Assembly: GCA_026873275.1 (NCBI GenBank)
Contig: JANTUC010000017.1
Location: forward strand, 372,001-436,000
Direction of reading: 5' to 3'
DNA length: 64,000 bases
Source: Pseudopithomyces maydicus
Taxonomy: Eukaryota > Ascomycota > Dothideomycetes > Pleosporales > Didymosphaeriaceae
The translations under genes were made by a program, and so were the position numbers. Numbering within the stretch: position 1 is the stretch's first letter; every line of letters starts with the position of its first letter. Shown here in pieces: positions 34,468 through 45,586 of this stretch. The notes beneath the pieces were generated by a model. It was not told the origin of the DNA and ran no database searches. It saw only the letters and a program-made list of their open reading frames with translations.

Positions 34468-35964
34468 TATGTAAAGATTGCAGTGTCTGTGTTCTAGTAC
34501 ATTAGCGGGCTGGTCATATTATAGCGGCGAGTCTTGTGAACGGAGGCACGAACGCCAGCGTGGAGCATCTGGTGTGCTTCTCCGTCGGAGGTCGCGAGCA
34601 CCGCCACACGCTCCAGCCACCCCCAGAAAAATGGCCAACTGTGTGGTAAACAAGGGAACACTATCTGGTCACGCAGATGGCTGGGACCCTGTGCCTAGGT
34701 TATGCATGCTTAAAATAGGCTTGACACTTCACACGGCATCAAAACAACACTGCATATTTGCATATTTGGATCAGACCTCGCTGTGCTGGGAATTGTGACG
34801 GAAGAAAGAGGACACCTGCACACAGACGCGTTTATTTTGACACATGCACGGAATCATACCAAGTCCAAGTTTGTATCTGCCAACCCCACTGCCGAGTGCG
34901 GATATCTATCGATACTTTCTTGATAGAGTTTTTTTTCCTCTTCTCTGTTTTCAAGGCGATACGGCAAGGGGGTGAGGATGTCTGCCGAAATATAGGAGAA
35001 GAGGTATGCCCAAGACGCGGATCATTTACCATAGAGACGGATAATCTTGTTGGATTGGATTGAGTATACTTTGACAGAGCATCATGGACGTCAAGCCTGG
35101 AGTTCACATGCATATATGTGGATCAGAGATGTGATGGGCTCTAACAAACACGCATGTAGTGCCGATCGCCGCACGCAACGCGCACAATGGTATATGCCCA
35201 AGGTTCTACATACACATCTTCTGCTAGCAAGGCGGGTGTTTTCAGGGGCTGTTCGGGTGCAAATGGCTGCGTGTTGGGCTCTCGGCTCGACACGCCATTG
35301 CAGAGCGCCCACCAGTGCGCAGTCATCGAGTTAAAGAGTGGTCAGTGAGCGGCCTGCCTATGATCTACGCATCGCCGGAGCACGGCCTCATAGTTTCGCG
35401 GATACGGGTGCCAAGTGGTCTTGCTCAGAGGCCTCGCCTCAAAAGTTTTCTAGAAACTTTGGGACCACGGCGGGATTGACTCGCGCTGCGCTAACCGATC
35501 GTGGGGCTAGTAGCCGTGGCCGTGGGCATGGCTGGAGTCGTGGGTGAGCGGTGGTTGCAATGTCCGCGTCAAGGCAGATTGCGGCGTTGGAAGGAAGCGT
35601 ACGGTACGGAGGCGAGGATCGTGAGACGACAGCACTCCTGAGGCGCCGACCCGCGTCCATGGATTAGCAGACGTCCTAATTCCTTCTAGGCGTCTCCCTC
35701 AATTTCTGGGTTCCGGCCCGTCCACGGAGGGAAGGGCGACTCGCACGGTTCGGAGCGGCGGCGCGTTTGGGTTGCTTAGGCACAGCCGAACATGGAACCG
35801 CGTGCTTGCATGGTCGTGTCGCCGCGGGCGTAGTTCTGGAAGCGCAGCCAGCATGGGCGACCGACTGACTCTGACGACGGCTAGGCGGATTGCGGAAGGA
35901 GAGTGGTCCGGCTGCATCCCCCAGCGGTTCAGGTGGGCGGGCAGCAGCGCAGCAGGGCGTTTGG

Positions 35965-36016
35965 TGAGGGCCAGGGCGAGGACGAGGGCGAGGACGAGAG
36001 AGGGCGAGGGCCAGGG
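35965..36016. repeat. GGGCGAGGACGA short tandem repeat
   Basis: Imperfect repeats of GGGCGAGGACGA, about four copies, purine-rich on the plus strand. Confidence 0.7.
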
Positions 36017-36115
36017 TTCGCAGCGGACATTGGGCAGACAGCAGCAGGCGTTGGCCAGGCGGACGGATGGCGCAAGCTGGGCCGTTGTGGTGGCCGGCTG
36101 TCACTGACGCCCAAC

Positions 36116-36170
36116 GGCAGTGGCAGCAGTGGCAGCAGTGGCAGCAGTGGCAGCAATGGCAGCAGTGGCA
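36116..36170. repeat. GGCAGCAGT 9-bp tandem repeat
   Basis: About six copies of GGCAGCAGT with one CAGCAAT variant. It opens reading frames on both strands: Gly/Ser on plus, His/Cys on minus. Confidence 0.85.
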
Positions 36171-36176
36171 TCCCGT

Positions 36177-36236
36177 GGGGTACCAGGTACAGGTACAAGC
36201 ACGGAACAGGTACAAGTACAGCACGTACGCACGTAC
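36177..36236. repeat. GGTACA/GTACGCAC-type degenerate hexamer repeats
   Basis: Repeated GGTACA and ACAGGTAC units next to the 9-bp repeat, degenerate and about 60 bp long. Confidence 0.6.
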
Positions 36237-36800
36237 ACCTGGGCAAGCACAGCACGAATACGGCTGGCAAAAGCACGCAGCGGGCGGGCTGGCTGGGAAA
36301 GGTACCGGGACAAGAGGCGTGCATAGACACGGCACCCCTGACCCTGGCGCGTATGGATTGGGACCCTAGCATTTCAACGGTCCCATCACAGACGGCACGC
36401 TCGAGCTCTCCCACTCCCGTCCCAGGACTCTCCCATCCTTCGCACCGCGCCCTGACGTGTCGACGGGCAGCTTTCACACCCGCGTCGCGTTACCTCCCTC
36501 CGTTGTGCCCTCGTTGTGCGCGACTAGGCTCTCCAGGCTCGCGCTGGACCCCCCGTCCGCCAGTGATCGCCTCTGCCACACTGTAGCTCGTCTGCACTGC
36601 GGAGCCAAGCATCCACTAGCCGCAGACGCACTGACTTTGGACTTTCTGGACCCGCCGACCCGCTGCCCACCTCTCCAACAAGTGAGCGCGCGCGCTTTCT
36701 TCGGTGCTCTCGCTGGGTTGCTCCTTCCACGACTTTTTTCACAAAGGCCTCGCTCCCTCCCTCCACCCCCATCCGAAACCCCCCAGCTTTGGCCGCACAA

Positions 36801-38446
36801 ATGGGTCTCTTCAGCAGAAAGAGCTCCAAGCCAGCCATCTCCCCCGGCGGGCCTGGCAGCCAGCCAAACATGAGCAATGGCTCGCTCAAGTCCCCTGCAC
36901 CCTCCACCGCCAACGGCAAGTCGCGCATGAGCTTCCCCGACGTGCCCCTCCCCAAGGCACCCGACCCAACCCTCGACCCCGCCGGCTACCTGCGCAGCAT
37001 CTATGCCGTCCGCGAAAGGACCCGCCTGGTCCTCGAGAAGGCGAGGAAGAACCAGCTCAAGCACTTCACCGTCGACATGTCCAAGTTCCAGGATACCGCT
37101 ACCTACGTGGTGGCCATCATCAAGGTGCGACACGGGCCCACACAGACCAGCTGTTCAAGACACTGACCTTTTTTTATAGCGCGACTATGCTCCAGACTAC
37201 AGTGAAATCCCTCCTCACGGCCGATGGCAGCATTTCGATGTGGGCGGGCGACCCCGCGTGGACCAGCTCATGGCCTCCTGGCCGTCGACCGTCGACAACC
37301 AGGAGCGGACCCGTCGGCTGATTGACCTTTTCCTCGTTTCCGTGCTTCTCGACGCTGGCGCAGGCACAAAGTGGCAGTACCGCAGCAAGGAATCCGGCAA
37401 GATATACCGCAGGAGCGAGGGTCTGGCCGTGGCCAGCCTGGAGATGTTCAAGGCGGGCATCTTCAGCAGCAATCCAAACGAGCCTTGCCAGGTGGACAGT
37501 GCGGGTTTGAAGAAGATCGACATCAAAGTGCTGGCGCGTGGGCTGCAGGCCACAGACGACAATGTGATCGATGGGCTGGAGGGACGCGCCGGCCTGCTCA
37601 TGCGACTGGGTGACGCTCTGCAGAATCAAGAGGTTTTCGGACTCGAGGCTCGGCCCGGCAACATGCTTGGTACGTGTAACCACCTGACACCCAATATGAA
37701 AATCGTACTGACTTTACGCAGATTTCCTTCTCTCGCACCCATCCACGCAAGCCTCATCCGTTCCTATCATCCCCCTGCCTACACTCTGGAATGTCCTCAT
37801 GGATAGCCTCGCACCCATCTGGCCCGCCACGCGCACGCAGATTGATGGAATTCCTCTCGGAGACGCATGGCCTTGCTCGGTAATGCCATCGCACCCCACG
37901 CACCCGTGGGAAAACATTGTGCCATTCCACAAGCTCACACAGTGGCTGGCTTACTCCCTTATGATCCCCATGACGAAACTACTTCACGTTCACTTTGCTG
38001 GTGCGGATCTCCTTACCGGTTTGCCCGAGTATCGCAATGGCGGTCTCTTCATCGATACTGGACTGTTAACACTGAAGCCTGAAGACGCCAAGCGTGGGTT
38101 GGCCCAGTACCAGCGCAATGCGCAGAACAAGGGGCAGCCCAGCATGGAGGTTGTACCACTTTTCACCGCTGAGGACGATGTCATTGTCGAATGGCGCGCT
38201 GTCACCGTGGGGCTGCTTGACGAGTTGCTCGTTGAGGTTAACTCTCTGCTCGGCCTAAGTGGATCGAATAAGCTCAGCCTAGCCCAAATGCTCGAGGCTG
38301 GCAGCTGGAAGGTAATTAATCCATCATGCAACGATTATCATGCATGCTAACAACTCGCCCAGGGCGGACGAGAAATCGCCGAAGTTTCGCGACCCAACAC
38401 GAAAGAGCCTCCGATCATGATCTTGTCCGATGGCACCGTTTTCTAG
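36801..38446 (+). CDS. URC4: DUF1688 protein, uracil catabolism protein 4-like
   Basis: Four exons: 36801-37124, 37180-37669, 37722-38311, 38363-38446, 495 residues. After a Ser/Pro-rich N-terminus (MGLFSRKSSKPAIS), the conserved body starts DPAGYLRSIYAVRERT. Family-like stretches include IPPHGRWQHFDVGGRPRVD, YRSKESGKIYRRSEGLAVAS, RPGNMLDFLLSHPS, PWENIVPFHKLTQWLAYSLM and GADLLTGLPEYRNGGLFID. I recognise these as the DUF1688 family. In Lachancea (Saccharomyces) kluyveri Urc4 is required for the URC pyrimidine-degradation pathway; its enzymatic reaction is not something I can state. URC1, its usual partner, is not in this window. All introns are short GT-AG introns. Confidence 0.88.
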
Positions 38447-39641
38447 AGATACCCTTGACCTTGTTCTCTTTCCTTTGTTGTCGCATCACAGTCTCACTTT
38501 ACGTTCTTTCCGAACCTCACGATCGTGCCGGACGGCAGCACGCAACCGTTTTCAAATACCAACATGGCCTAGCTCGCGGTCCCGCTCCATGGTGGTGGAC
38601 GGGCCTACCGATGAGCCATGATTTGCACGGTCGCTTTAAAATTCCCCAGTTCATGTTCATATGTTAATCTTCTTTTTATCCGGGGACCGGGGACCCTTGT
38701 ACCGGTGTCATTCCGACCTTCGGGCGCCTTCCGACAGCTTCTATACCATCGTGTGCAATTTGTTGGGATCTTCTGCACTTTCTGCCATCACTACTGTCTT
38801 CCTGCAAGAATCCATTATATTACTACAGCATCCAGTTTTTCCTTGAATCGACAAAGAGGGGGTGGGAGGGAAGGGCACTTCAAGTCCCTTTTGAAAATGT
38901 ATTAGATTAATCGATGGAAGGCACACAGTGTCGGAGGATTGACTTTTGGCATGCTGTGCCTGCCTATTCAAGAATATGGGATTCGTTCGGCTGCCGGCAC
39001 CTCGGAGATGGACGCTGGCTTATGGCTTATCCTGAGCAAAATCCACAATTTACACAGGCGCGACCGACGCCACAAACACACGAGCCGATTGATGTGTGAG
39101 CGTGATCTTGGGACGTGAGACGTGTGTGCTTGACTCGGGCATGGCGTCTGTTATGAAAAAGGCGTTGGGATAGCACGAGATCCTTGCGTGGAGGCTAATC
39201 GATACAATTGCCATCCCGTCTCGTGCGATGTTTACAGCGTCCAGGCCTCGGTGGTTTAGCGAGGATCGTAATTTGCTCAGGGGTAAGACGGGCCTCATCC
39301 CAGTCATTACCATCGGTGCTTGCCGAGCTGGCAGATGGGACCCTTTAGCCCAGCAGCCGCTTCCGCGCCCCACGCACCTGGGGCCAGCGCGCTTCCGGCT
39401 AGCGCATCACGTGCGCATCCTGCGCCCGGGCCGAGGCCGATAGCGCGACACAACCGACTACAACGTCACTGAAGCTCCGACGCAGGTGTTACGCATCCGG
39501 AAGACGGTACGCTTTTCGCACTCTCTCCGCCCGCTCACGACGTCGCTACGCCCGGCGCCGCGTGCCATCCAGCGGGACGAGCCGCATTGACGTGATCAGG
39601 GGGATGCTCAGCGCGAAAAACGACCGCCCATAGCCAGCAGC
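38447..39641. other. intergenic
   Basis: 3' flank of URC4 and promoter of GTR1. No open frame with recognisable content. Confidence 0.5.
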
Positions 39642-40829
39642 ATGAACACAACGAAGCGGCAGAAGCAGCGCAAGGTGCTGCTCATGGGCAAGAGCGGCGC
39701 CGGCAAGTCGTCCATGCGCAGCATTGTCTTCAGCAACTACGTGGCCAAGGACGTGCGCCGTCTCGGCGCCACCATTGATGTCGAGCACAGCAATATCAAG
39801 TTCATGGGAAACTTGATGTTGAATCTCTGGGACTGTGGAGGGTAAGGACGGCCTTCTCTCGCCACTGCGAACATGCTGCATGGGAGGTGGAGAACCTGTG
39901 CTGACAGTGTGCAGACAGGATGGCTTCGTAGAGAACTACTTGACACACCAGCGCGCACATGTCTTTTCTTCCGTTGCTGTCCTCATCTTCGTCTTCGATA
40001 TCGAGTCCCGCGAATTCGCTGCAGATGTCATCTCCTACTCGTCCATCATCCGCGCGCTTGCTGAGCACTCCCCTTCGGCCGCCGTCTTCGTTCTCATCCA
40101 CAAGATGGATCTCGTGCAGACCAGGCTTCGACAGCAGCTCTTCGAAGAACGCGCCGAGTACATTCGCTCCGCCTCAGAGAGCTTTGCCCCGACCGTGGAG
40201 TTCTTCGCGACGAGCATCTGGGACCAGAGTCTGTACAAGGCCTGGACGCAGATCATATATTTCTTGATTCCCAATGCGAGGAGCATCGAGGGTCTGCTAC
40301 GGGAACTCGCCGAGGTGGTAGAGGCGAGGGAGTTGATCCTGTACGAGCGGACTACGTGCTTGATGGTCACGCACGTCACTAGGGATGTCGAAGCAGACAA
40401 TCCTTTCTCGGACCGCTTCGAGCGAATATCATCCATCCTGAAGACGCACAAGCAGAGCATGGCGTACGTATATATACATGCTCTCAAGTACCCTTTCGAG
40501 ACCTGAATCTGACATGTGGGTTGGATAGAAAACACACTGGCATCCCTGCTGGCAGCGCAAACTTCGCCGAGATGCAGATCAAGACCGGGCGCTTCATGTT
40601 CTTCATCACGCGGCTTACGGAGAACACAAACTTGGCCGCTGCCATCCCTCCCTCCGAGCAGATTTTCAACGCCGCCCGCATAAACATCACCTTGGCCCGT
40701 CCACGCTTCGCCGAATTAGACATCGCGAGCAAGCCTCGCCCCGCGGTTCAACAGGCCTTTGCCCATAGTGCGGACAGCGGTTTTGAATCTCGAGAGCGGG
40801 AAGCAGGAGCCGCAGGGTTCGAGGGATAA
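39642..40829 (+). CDS. GTR1: Rag-family small GTPase
   Basis: Three exons: 39642-39841, 39915-40463, 40529-40829, 349 residues. The P-loop GKSGAGKSS is at about 16-24, the switch region is ATIDVEHSN, G3 is WDCGGQDGF (joined across intron 1) and G4 is LIHKMDLV. The C-terminal roadblock-like region includes EMQIKTGRFMFFITRLTENT. This matches yeast Gtr1 and human RagA/B, which pair with Gtr2/RagC on the vacuole to signal amino-acid status to TORC1. The Gly-Gln in place of other G3 variants and the KSS P-loop agree with the RagA side rather than RagC. The tail past residue 320 is variable. Confidence 0.94.
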
Positions 40830-42611
40830 CCAAATGAGCCGGAGAAAGAGTTGTATCTGTGAGACTATGATGGGCGGGGAAACGTTCAGACACCAAGGGG
40901 AATTTTCTCCATGTGCGAACGATACTTGTGATACCCACATTGTTTGGCGTTGATATTGGCAGATGGGTAGGTTGAAGGGGGAAAGGGGTAATCAACGCGT
41001 CTTTCGGTATGGGTAAACATGATTGGTAATGGAATACCGGGGTATGTATACATATAATTCAACAACAACAGGTAGACCCTACCATTTTTGGTTGAGTTTG
41101 ACCTGTTGTAATGATCAGGCTGATCAACGTTATTGGATTGGTCAATTGAAGCCTACTCGAGTTCCAAAACTCGATTTGCATATCGGCCCAGCATCACATG
41201 CAGCGAGTGACTTGAAGGTACCCGTGGCCATCGATGGTCTAATGTACGGGAGGAACGTCATAAGAGCTACACGGGTGTATTCACTTCGTATCGTCGCAAG
41301 CGAACCCGAGAAGTAAGCGATAAATAGTACATACTATACATTCACACATGCATATGCTATGCCGCTACCAGGCCAGCTTCGCCACGCCCGATGCCGCAAC
41401 GAAAAAGAATCCTGCTCAGCGCTCGCCAACACGCCGCCTGAACACGCATCGCATTCTGGAAGTCGCGTCGAAGCTCCCGCGACTCGCTCACCATCCTTGC
41501 CCAATTTCCGTTTGCCCATGAAACGCTTCCCACCCACGGCTGTCTCATGACGCCGTTCGAGCTTAAAGCGCGATAGTCGACCCCAACGTCATGTCATGGC
41601 ATGGCAGGACAGGCAGACATACGGACGGGGCAAGACACCACACCCTCCCGCTGTCTGCTGCTTCCGTGAAGACAAGACTCGTCTTGGCTTCGCCTGCTGT
41701 GCGGGGTACCTTGTACATATGCGTGCGGGGAGGGAGGCGACAGGACAAGACGAAGCATTGATGTACACGTGAAGCAGAGTGCAGGTGGCACAAGCACGCA
41801 GCGACGTCCTATAAGATTGAAATGATATTGCGCGATGCCGTTCACACCCATCTACTTTTTTTGATACGAAGTCTGATCCCTGAATAACCTTTTACCCCAG
41901 CGCCAAGTGAGATCCTCCTTTTTTGATGGAAAGAAGGAAAACGAAAGAGAGAGAGAGAGAGAGAGAGAGAGCTGTATGATACAGTGTCCGTGGTCGAGAC
42001 TTGGGAAGAAATAGACAAGGAAACCGAGTAGTAATATAGAGGCAAGAAAGGCGGTCCCAAAGAAAATCATAAAAGTACACATTAAGATTACACAAAAGCC
42101 ACCGGTAGGAGATACGTTTGAACTGCTGCCGCGATATTCCAAAAAGAAAAGAAGGCAGCGAGTCAGATAGGCATTTCGTTAACTTTGTCATCCGATAGTA
42201 CGTGGTAGACGCTCGGGGTGGGCGAACAGATGCCGTGGTGTCGATCTTATGCAAGCGTTCTGTGTAATATGGGTCTACATACGGCCCCAGGTACTCCCAC
42301 GTTGCGCTGTGAGCATACACAGGAATGAGAAATCATATTGCACGGGCTGCTTTGTCGCAGGCAACGAATGTTGTGGTTGCACGTCGTAAAGTGCTATTGG
42401 TTGACTGTTGAAGCTGATATTGCCAAGACGAGAATGCCACTTCATGTGCCATGAGCGGGTTGACGGCCTCAAACGTACTCGCCTATGCGCCGCATGACCA
42501 CTACCGAACACGATCTTCAGACTCCCAAAGCACCACTGTAACCGCCAAAGGGTGCCACTACTGGCAGTGCGTTCTTATGTTCCTCCGCATGACTGCTGAC
42601 TAGCGAAGCGC
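40830..42611. other. intergenic between convergent genes
   Basis: 1.8 kb of 3' flanks of GTR1 (+) and the Zn2Cys6 regulator (-). Open frames up to 142 codons on either strand overlap the GA repeat and carry no domain. Confidence 0.5.
41946..41971. repeat. AG dinucleotide microsatellite
   Basis: Thirteen uninterrupted AG units; on the minus strand this gives a Ser/Leu run in spurious frames. Confidence 0.9.
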
Positions 42612-45586
42612 TTAAGCGATCCGCCCTGATCGTGTGCCCACAAGTGCGTGGACAACTTCGAAAAGCAACTGCTCGTCTGCTTTGTAAACAGCGTCATCCT
42701 TACCAAAAGCGGTCTCCAGTCCCTCAGGAAGTTTCCAAAATGGGCCAAGAGCACCGTTTCGGATCCCTTGCTCCTCTTGCATGGCAATATCCGTCAATCG
42801 CTTGATGCGGTTTGTCACAACTTTGTGCTGTATGCGCGCCGATGCCCAAAAGCTCCCCAGTTCTTCAAGGCATGAGCTTGTTGTGCCAAGTGTCTCAATG
42901 ATATTAGGAAGAGACTGGACCGTCCCGACAGCAGTGAGAACGTCGATTGAGAGCATAAGAGCGTATCCCGGGAAAGGCGTGGAGAGGAGGAATTCCGCGG
43001 TACCATTGGCAGGTAGGCGCTGGCGGCGATTCTCTGGTGCCAGCGAGTGCATCAATTGAACAAAATTTGTTGCATGATAGAATGCCTGGTGAATATTGCG
43101 ACTGATCTTATCGGCTGGGATTGCGGACAAACGAATGTGCCGATTGAGGCGGATGAGGATGGTGTGGTAGAGAGCATGGATGGACAAGAAAGATCCCGCG
43201 AATCCTTCGGTGATGCTGTGGTCCAAATTCTGCGGCGTGTACTATTAGGTACCATGCTGTCAGTTTATGCATCAAACGAACCTAATTGGAAAATTTACCT
43301 TAAGGTTCTCCGGCAACATAGCCAGCCATGCCTCCAATCTCTCATACGTCTTAGTGTAGAATGCTTCATAAAGTCTCTCGTAACTTGGCCCAGGGCGATG
43401 GACAGCCCGGCTAGTAAACGTCACTACGTCGCCCCAGATTGTGGATACCAGAGTCAAGTAGGCCATGTGTCCAAGAGATCCAGGGCCAGAGTGTGTTTGG
43501 TGGTCCAGGATATCGACATCGAAATGAGGCGCGTCGCAGGGGCTCGACGCCTCAAACATGTTCTCCAGACAAGGCAGCCGCAGGAAAGTGTCCTCGATAT
43601 TGATGACGCAAAGGGTACCGCCACAGAATCCATTGTAGCGCTGTTGGTGCATTAGGTCAAGGGCGGTGGTCGCCGTAAACGCGGTTGAACTTACATCCAT
43701 CAAGAATCCGGACCAGAAGGTACGTCGGCAACATTCTTCCAGTGTTAGACGGTCGAATCCATAGGGTGCGTCGGTAGCAGTCTCCGGTAGTTCCTTGACT
43801 CCATCCTCGGTATTGAGCTTCAAAGCACTCAGAGCGCGTAGTCCGGCTCCACAGTAATCCCAAGCTTCCTGGGACTTCCCACGGGCGAAATTGTACAAAG
43901 CTAGCATCAACCTACTCTGGCACAACTGTAAGGTGAATCTTCCGAAGCGTCTTTCCATAGCATGTGCGGCGATAGCAGCATGTCGTTTGCCAGCGTTACG
44001 CTTGTCGACGTCCATGGAGAATACCGAACCCATAGCGAGAACAGAGTAAAGAAGCATCAGGTGGTCCGGGCTCTTCTCTCTACCGTTCTGCACCCATGAC
44101 AGGAATGAGGCACGGGGAAACATCCCGTACGTCGCACGTCCAGCATGCAGAAAGTAAAGGTCTAATAGCTGCATTGTAAGCACGGGATTGATATCGTAAG
44201 GATCTTGCTCCCATTGAATAGCTAACTGATCTTGGTCAGGTCCGCGCCTTGGATCGTCCTGGTGATTCATTGAGCCGCTCCAGTCTGAATCAATCGAATG
44301 TACCGACATGTCTCTTGAGGTAGCAACCGAGTTAGGTCGAAAAGTTCGAGGTTTGAAAGATGAGCCAGTGTTCCAACTGTCAACTGCTTTGTAGTATTGC
44401 TCTTCAAGATTCTTAGGTTTGTCGGGGCCAGCCACAGGGCTTATAAGATCCGTTGAGCGGTTCTTAAATAACACTGATGATGAGGACGGCGAAGTCTCGC
44501 CCGAAGCATTACCTATGCTAGGTTGATTGAGTCCACTACTTCCAGTCAGTATTTGTCATGTGCGCAGCTTAGAATGCGCCATTAGATACTTTGAGCAGAA
44601 CGCATCAATGCACATGGGCTGAGGATGGTCGAAAAGATATGTAGTACAGAACGCCCACTTACCCACGACAAGCTCTCTGTGATTTGGCGCATTGATGGCA
44701 TTTGGGGTAGCCAGGTTCGCACTTGATCTTTTTTTCACGGCAAGTAAGGCAGGCTTGAGCAAGCCGCTTCCTTGGTTTTCCAGCTTTGGTGACACCCCAT
44801 GAGGGATTGACCGGTTCTCCATCAATGACAACGCGACACCAACTGCCGTCATCGAAGACATAGCATAAACCTTGACCGGCGACTTCTTGCTGCCCTATAC
44901 AGTGTTTTGATCGTATCGGAGCGCGTGACGACCCCTCCGTTCGCCTTCGTACAGGCTTGCCTAGCTCCATCGCTTCATCTTCATGAAGGGAATGTGCCCG
45001 AAAGCGCCCTTACTGGCTCTGAAGATGCACTCAAGGTCGAGGGGGTTGATGGTGGACGGAAGATCTTAGTGGTGGAATCTGCGTACAATGTTCCAGACGA
45101 ACTGCTGTGGTGTGAGAATCCCGACGTTTGGGATCCATGAGTCGAACCCGAGGTCGAGAAGGTCGCCGGTTCAGTATTAGCGGTGTATTGGGCATGACGA
45201 TGCACGGGCGGTATCCGAGAGGCCACAGCATGACTTTCGGTACTGTCGTGGCTGTAACTGTCGAAGTCATGCCGTCTCTTCAACGTCGGGCTCGCTGATC
45301 CGTACCTACCAGCGGTGCCTTGGAGCGGGAGACTGCCGTTGGGCCGCGGGAGCAGATCGGATGGTTTGTTTTCCAGCAACTCTGGCTCGAGGAGGGTTCG
45401 TAGACTTGGTAACTGCTGCGCATGACTTTGGCTTCCCTGGGGTTCCCGGGGCGGGTGGGTTTGCGACGTGGTCTCCGGACGCGATGGTGCGGCATTGGAT
45501 CTCTGGTAAGGATTGTGAAAGGCATATGGCTGAACATGCGCTGGGCGTGAAGGTATACTAGGCAGGCGATTCATGTCGGCAAGCAT
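42612..45586 (-). CDS. Zn2Cys6 transcription factor, one apparent frameshift
   Basis: Exons 45586-44663, 44535-43299 and 43241-42612; 929 residues if one base is removed. A disordered N-terminus (MLADMNRLPSIPS...) leads to CYVFDDGSWCRVVIDGEPVN and then the zinc cluster AQACLTCREKKIKCEPG / CHQCAKSQRAC with six cysteines. A fungal transcription factor middle domain spans the third exon (LLDLYFLHAGRATYGMFPR ... LEECCRRTFWSGFLMD). The N-terminal and zinc-cluster parts lie in different frames, joining near 44981-44990 (GTFP then HEDEAMELGKPVRRR). The only splice alternative needs a GAG acceptor without a branch site. The pre-finger GKPRKRLAQACLTC context reminds me of the RosA/NosA developmental regulators; that is a weak call. 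Intron 44662-44536 ends in a tandem AAGTAG acceptor. Confidence 0.85.

Larger units (their letters stand above)
34468..36800. other. long intergenic region with GC-rich repeats
   Basis: 2.3 kb between divergent genes. Large overlapping frames on both strands at 35676-36586 arise from GC-rich short repeats and are not supported as genes. The URC4 leader occupies the final few hundred bases. Confidence 0.5.

Noticed and set aside
35676..36335. 219-codon minus-strand frame with a His/Cys run
   Set aside because: The run is the 9-bp microsatellite translated; no other support.
36801..40829. URC4 and GTR1 as a functional nutrient cluster
   Set aside because: Separated by 1.2 kb with independent promoters; both are conserved housekeeping-type genes and URC1 is absent.
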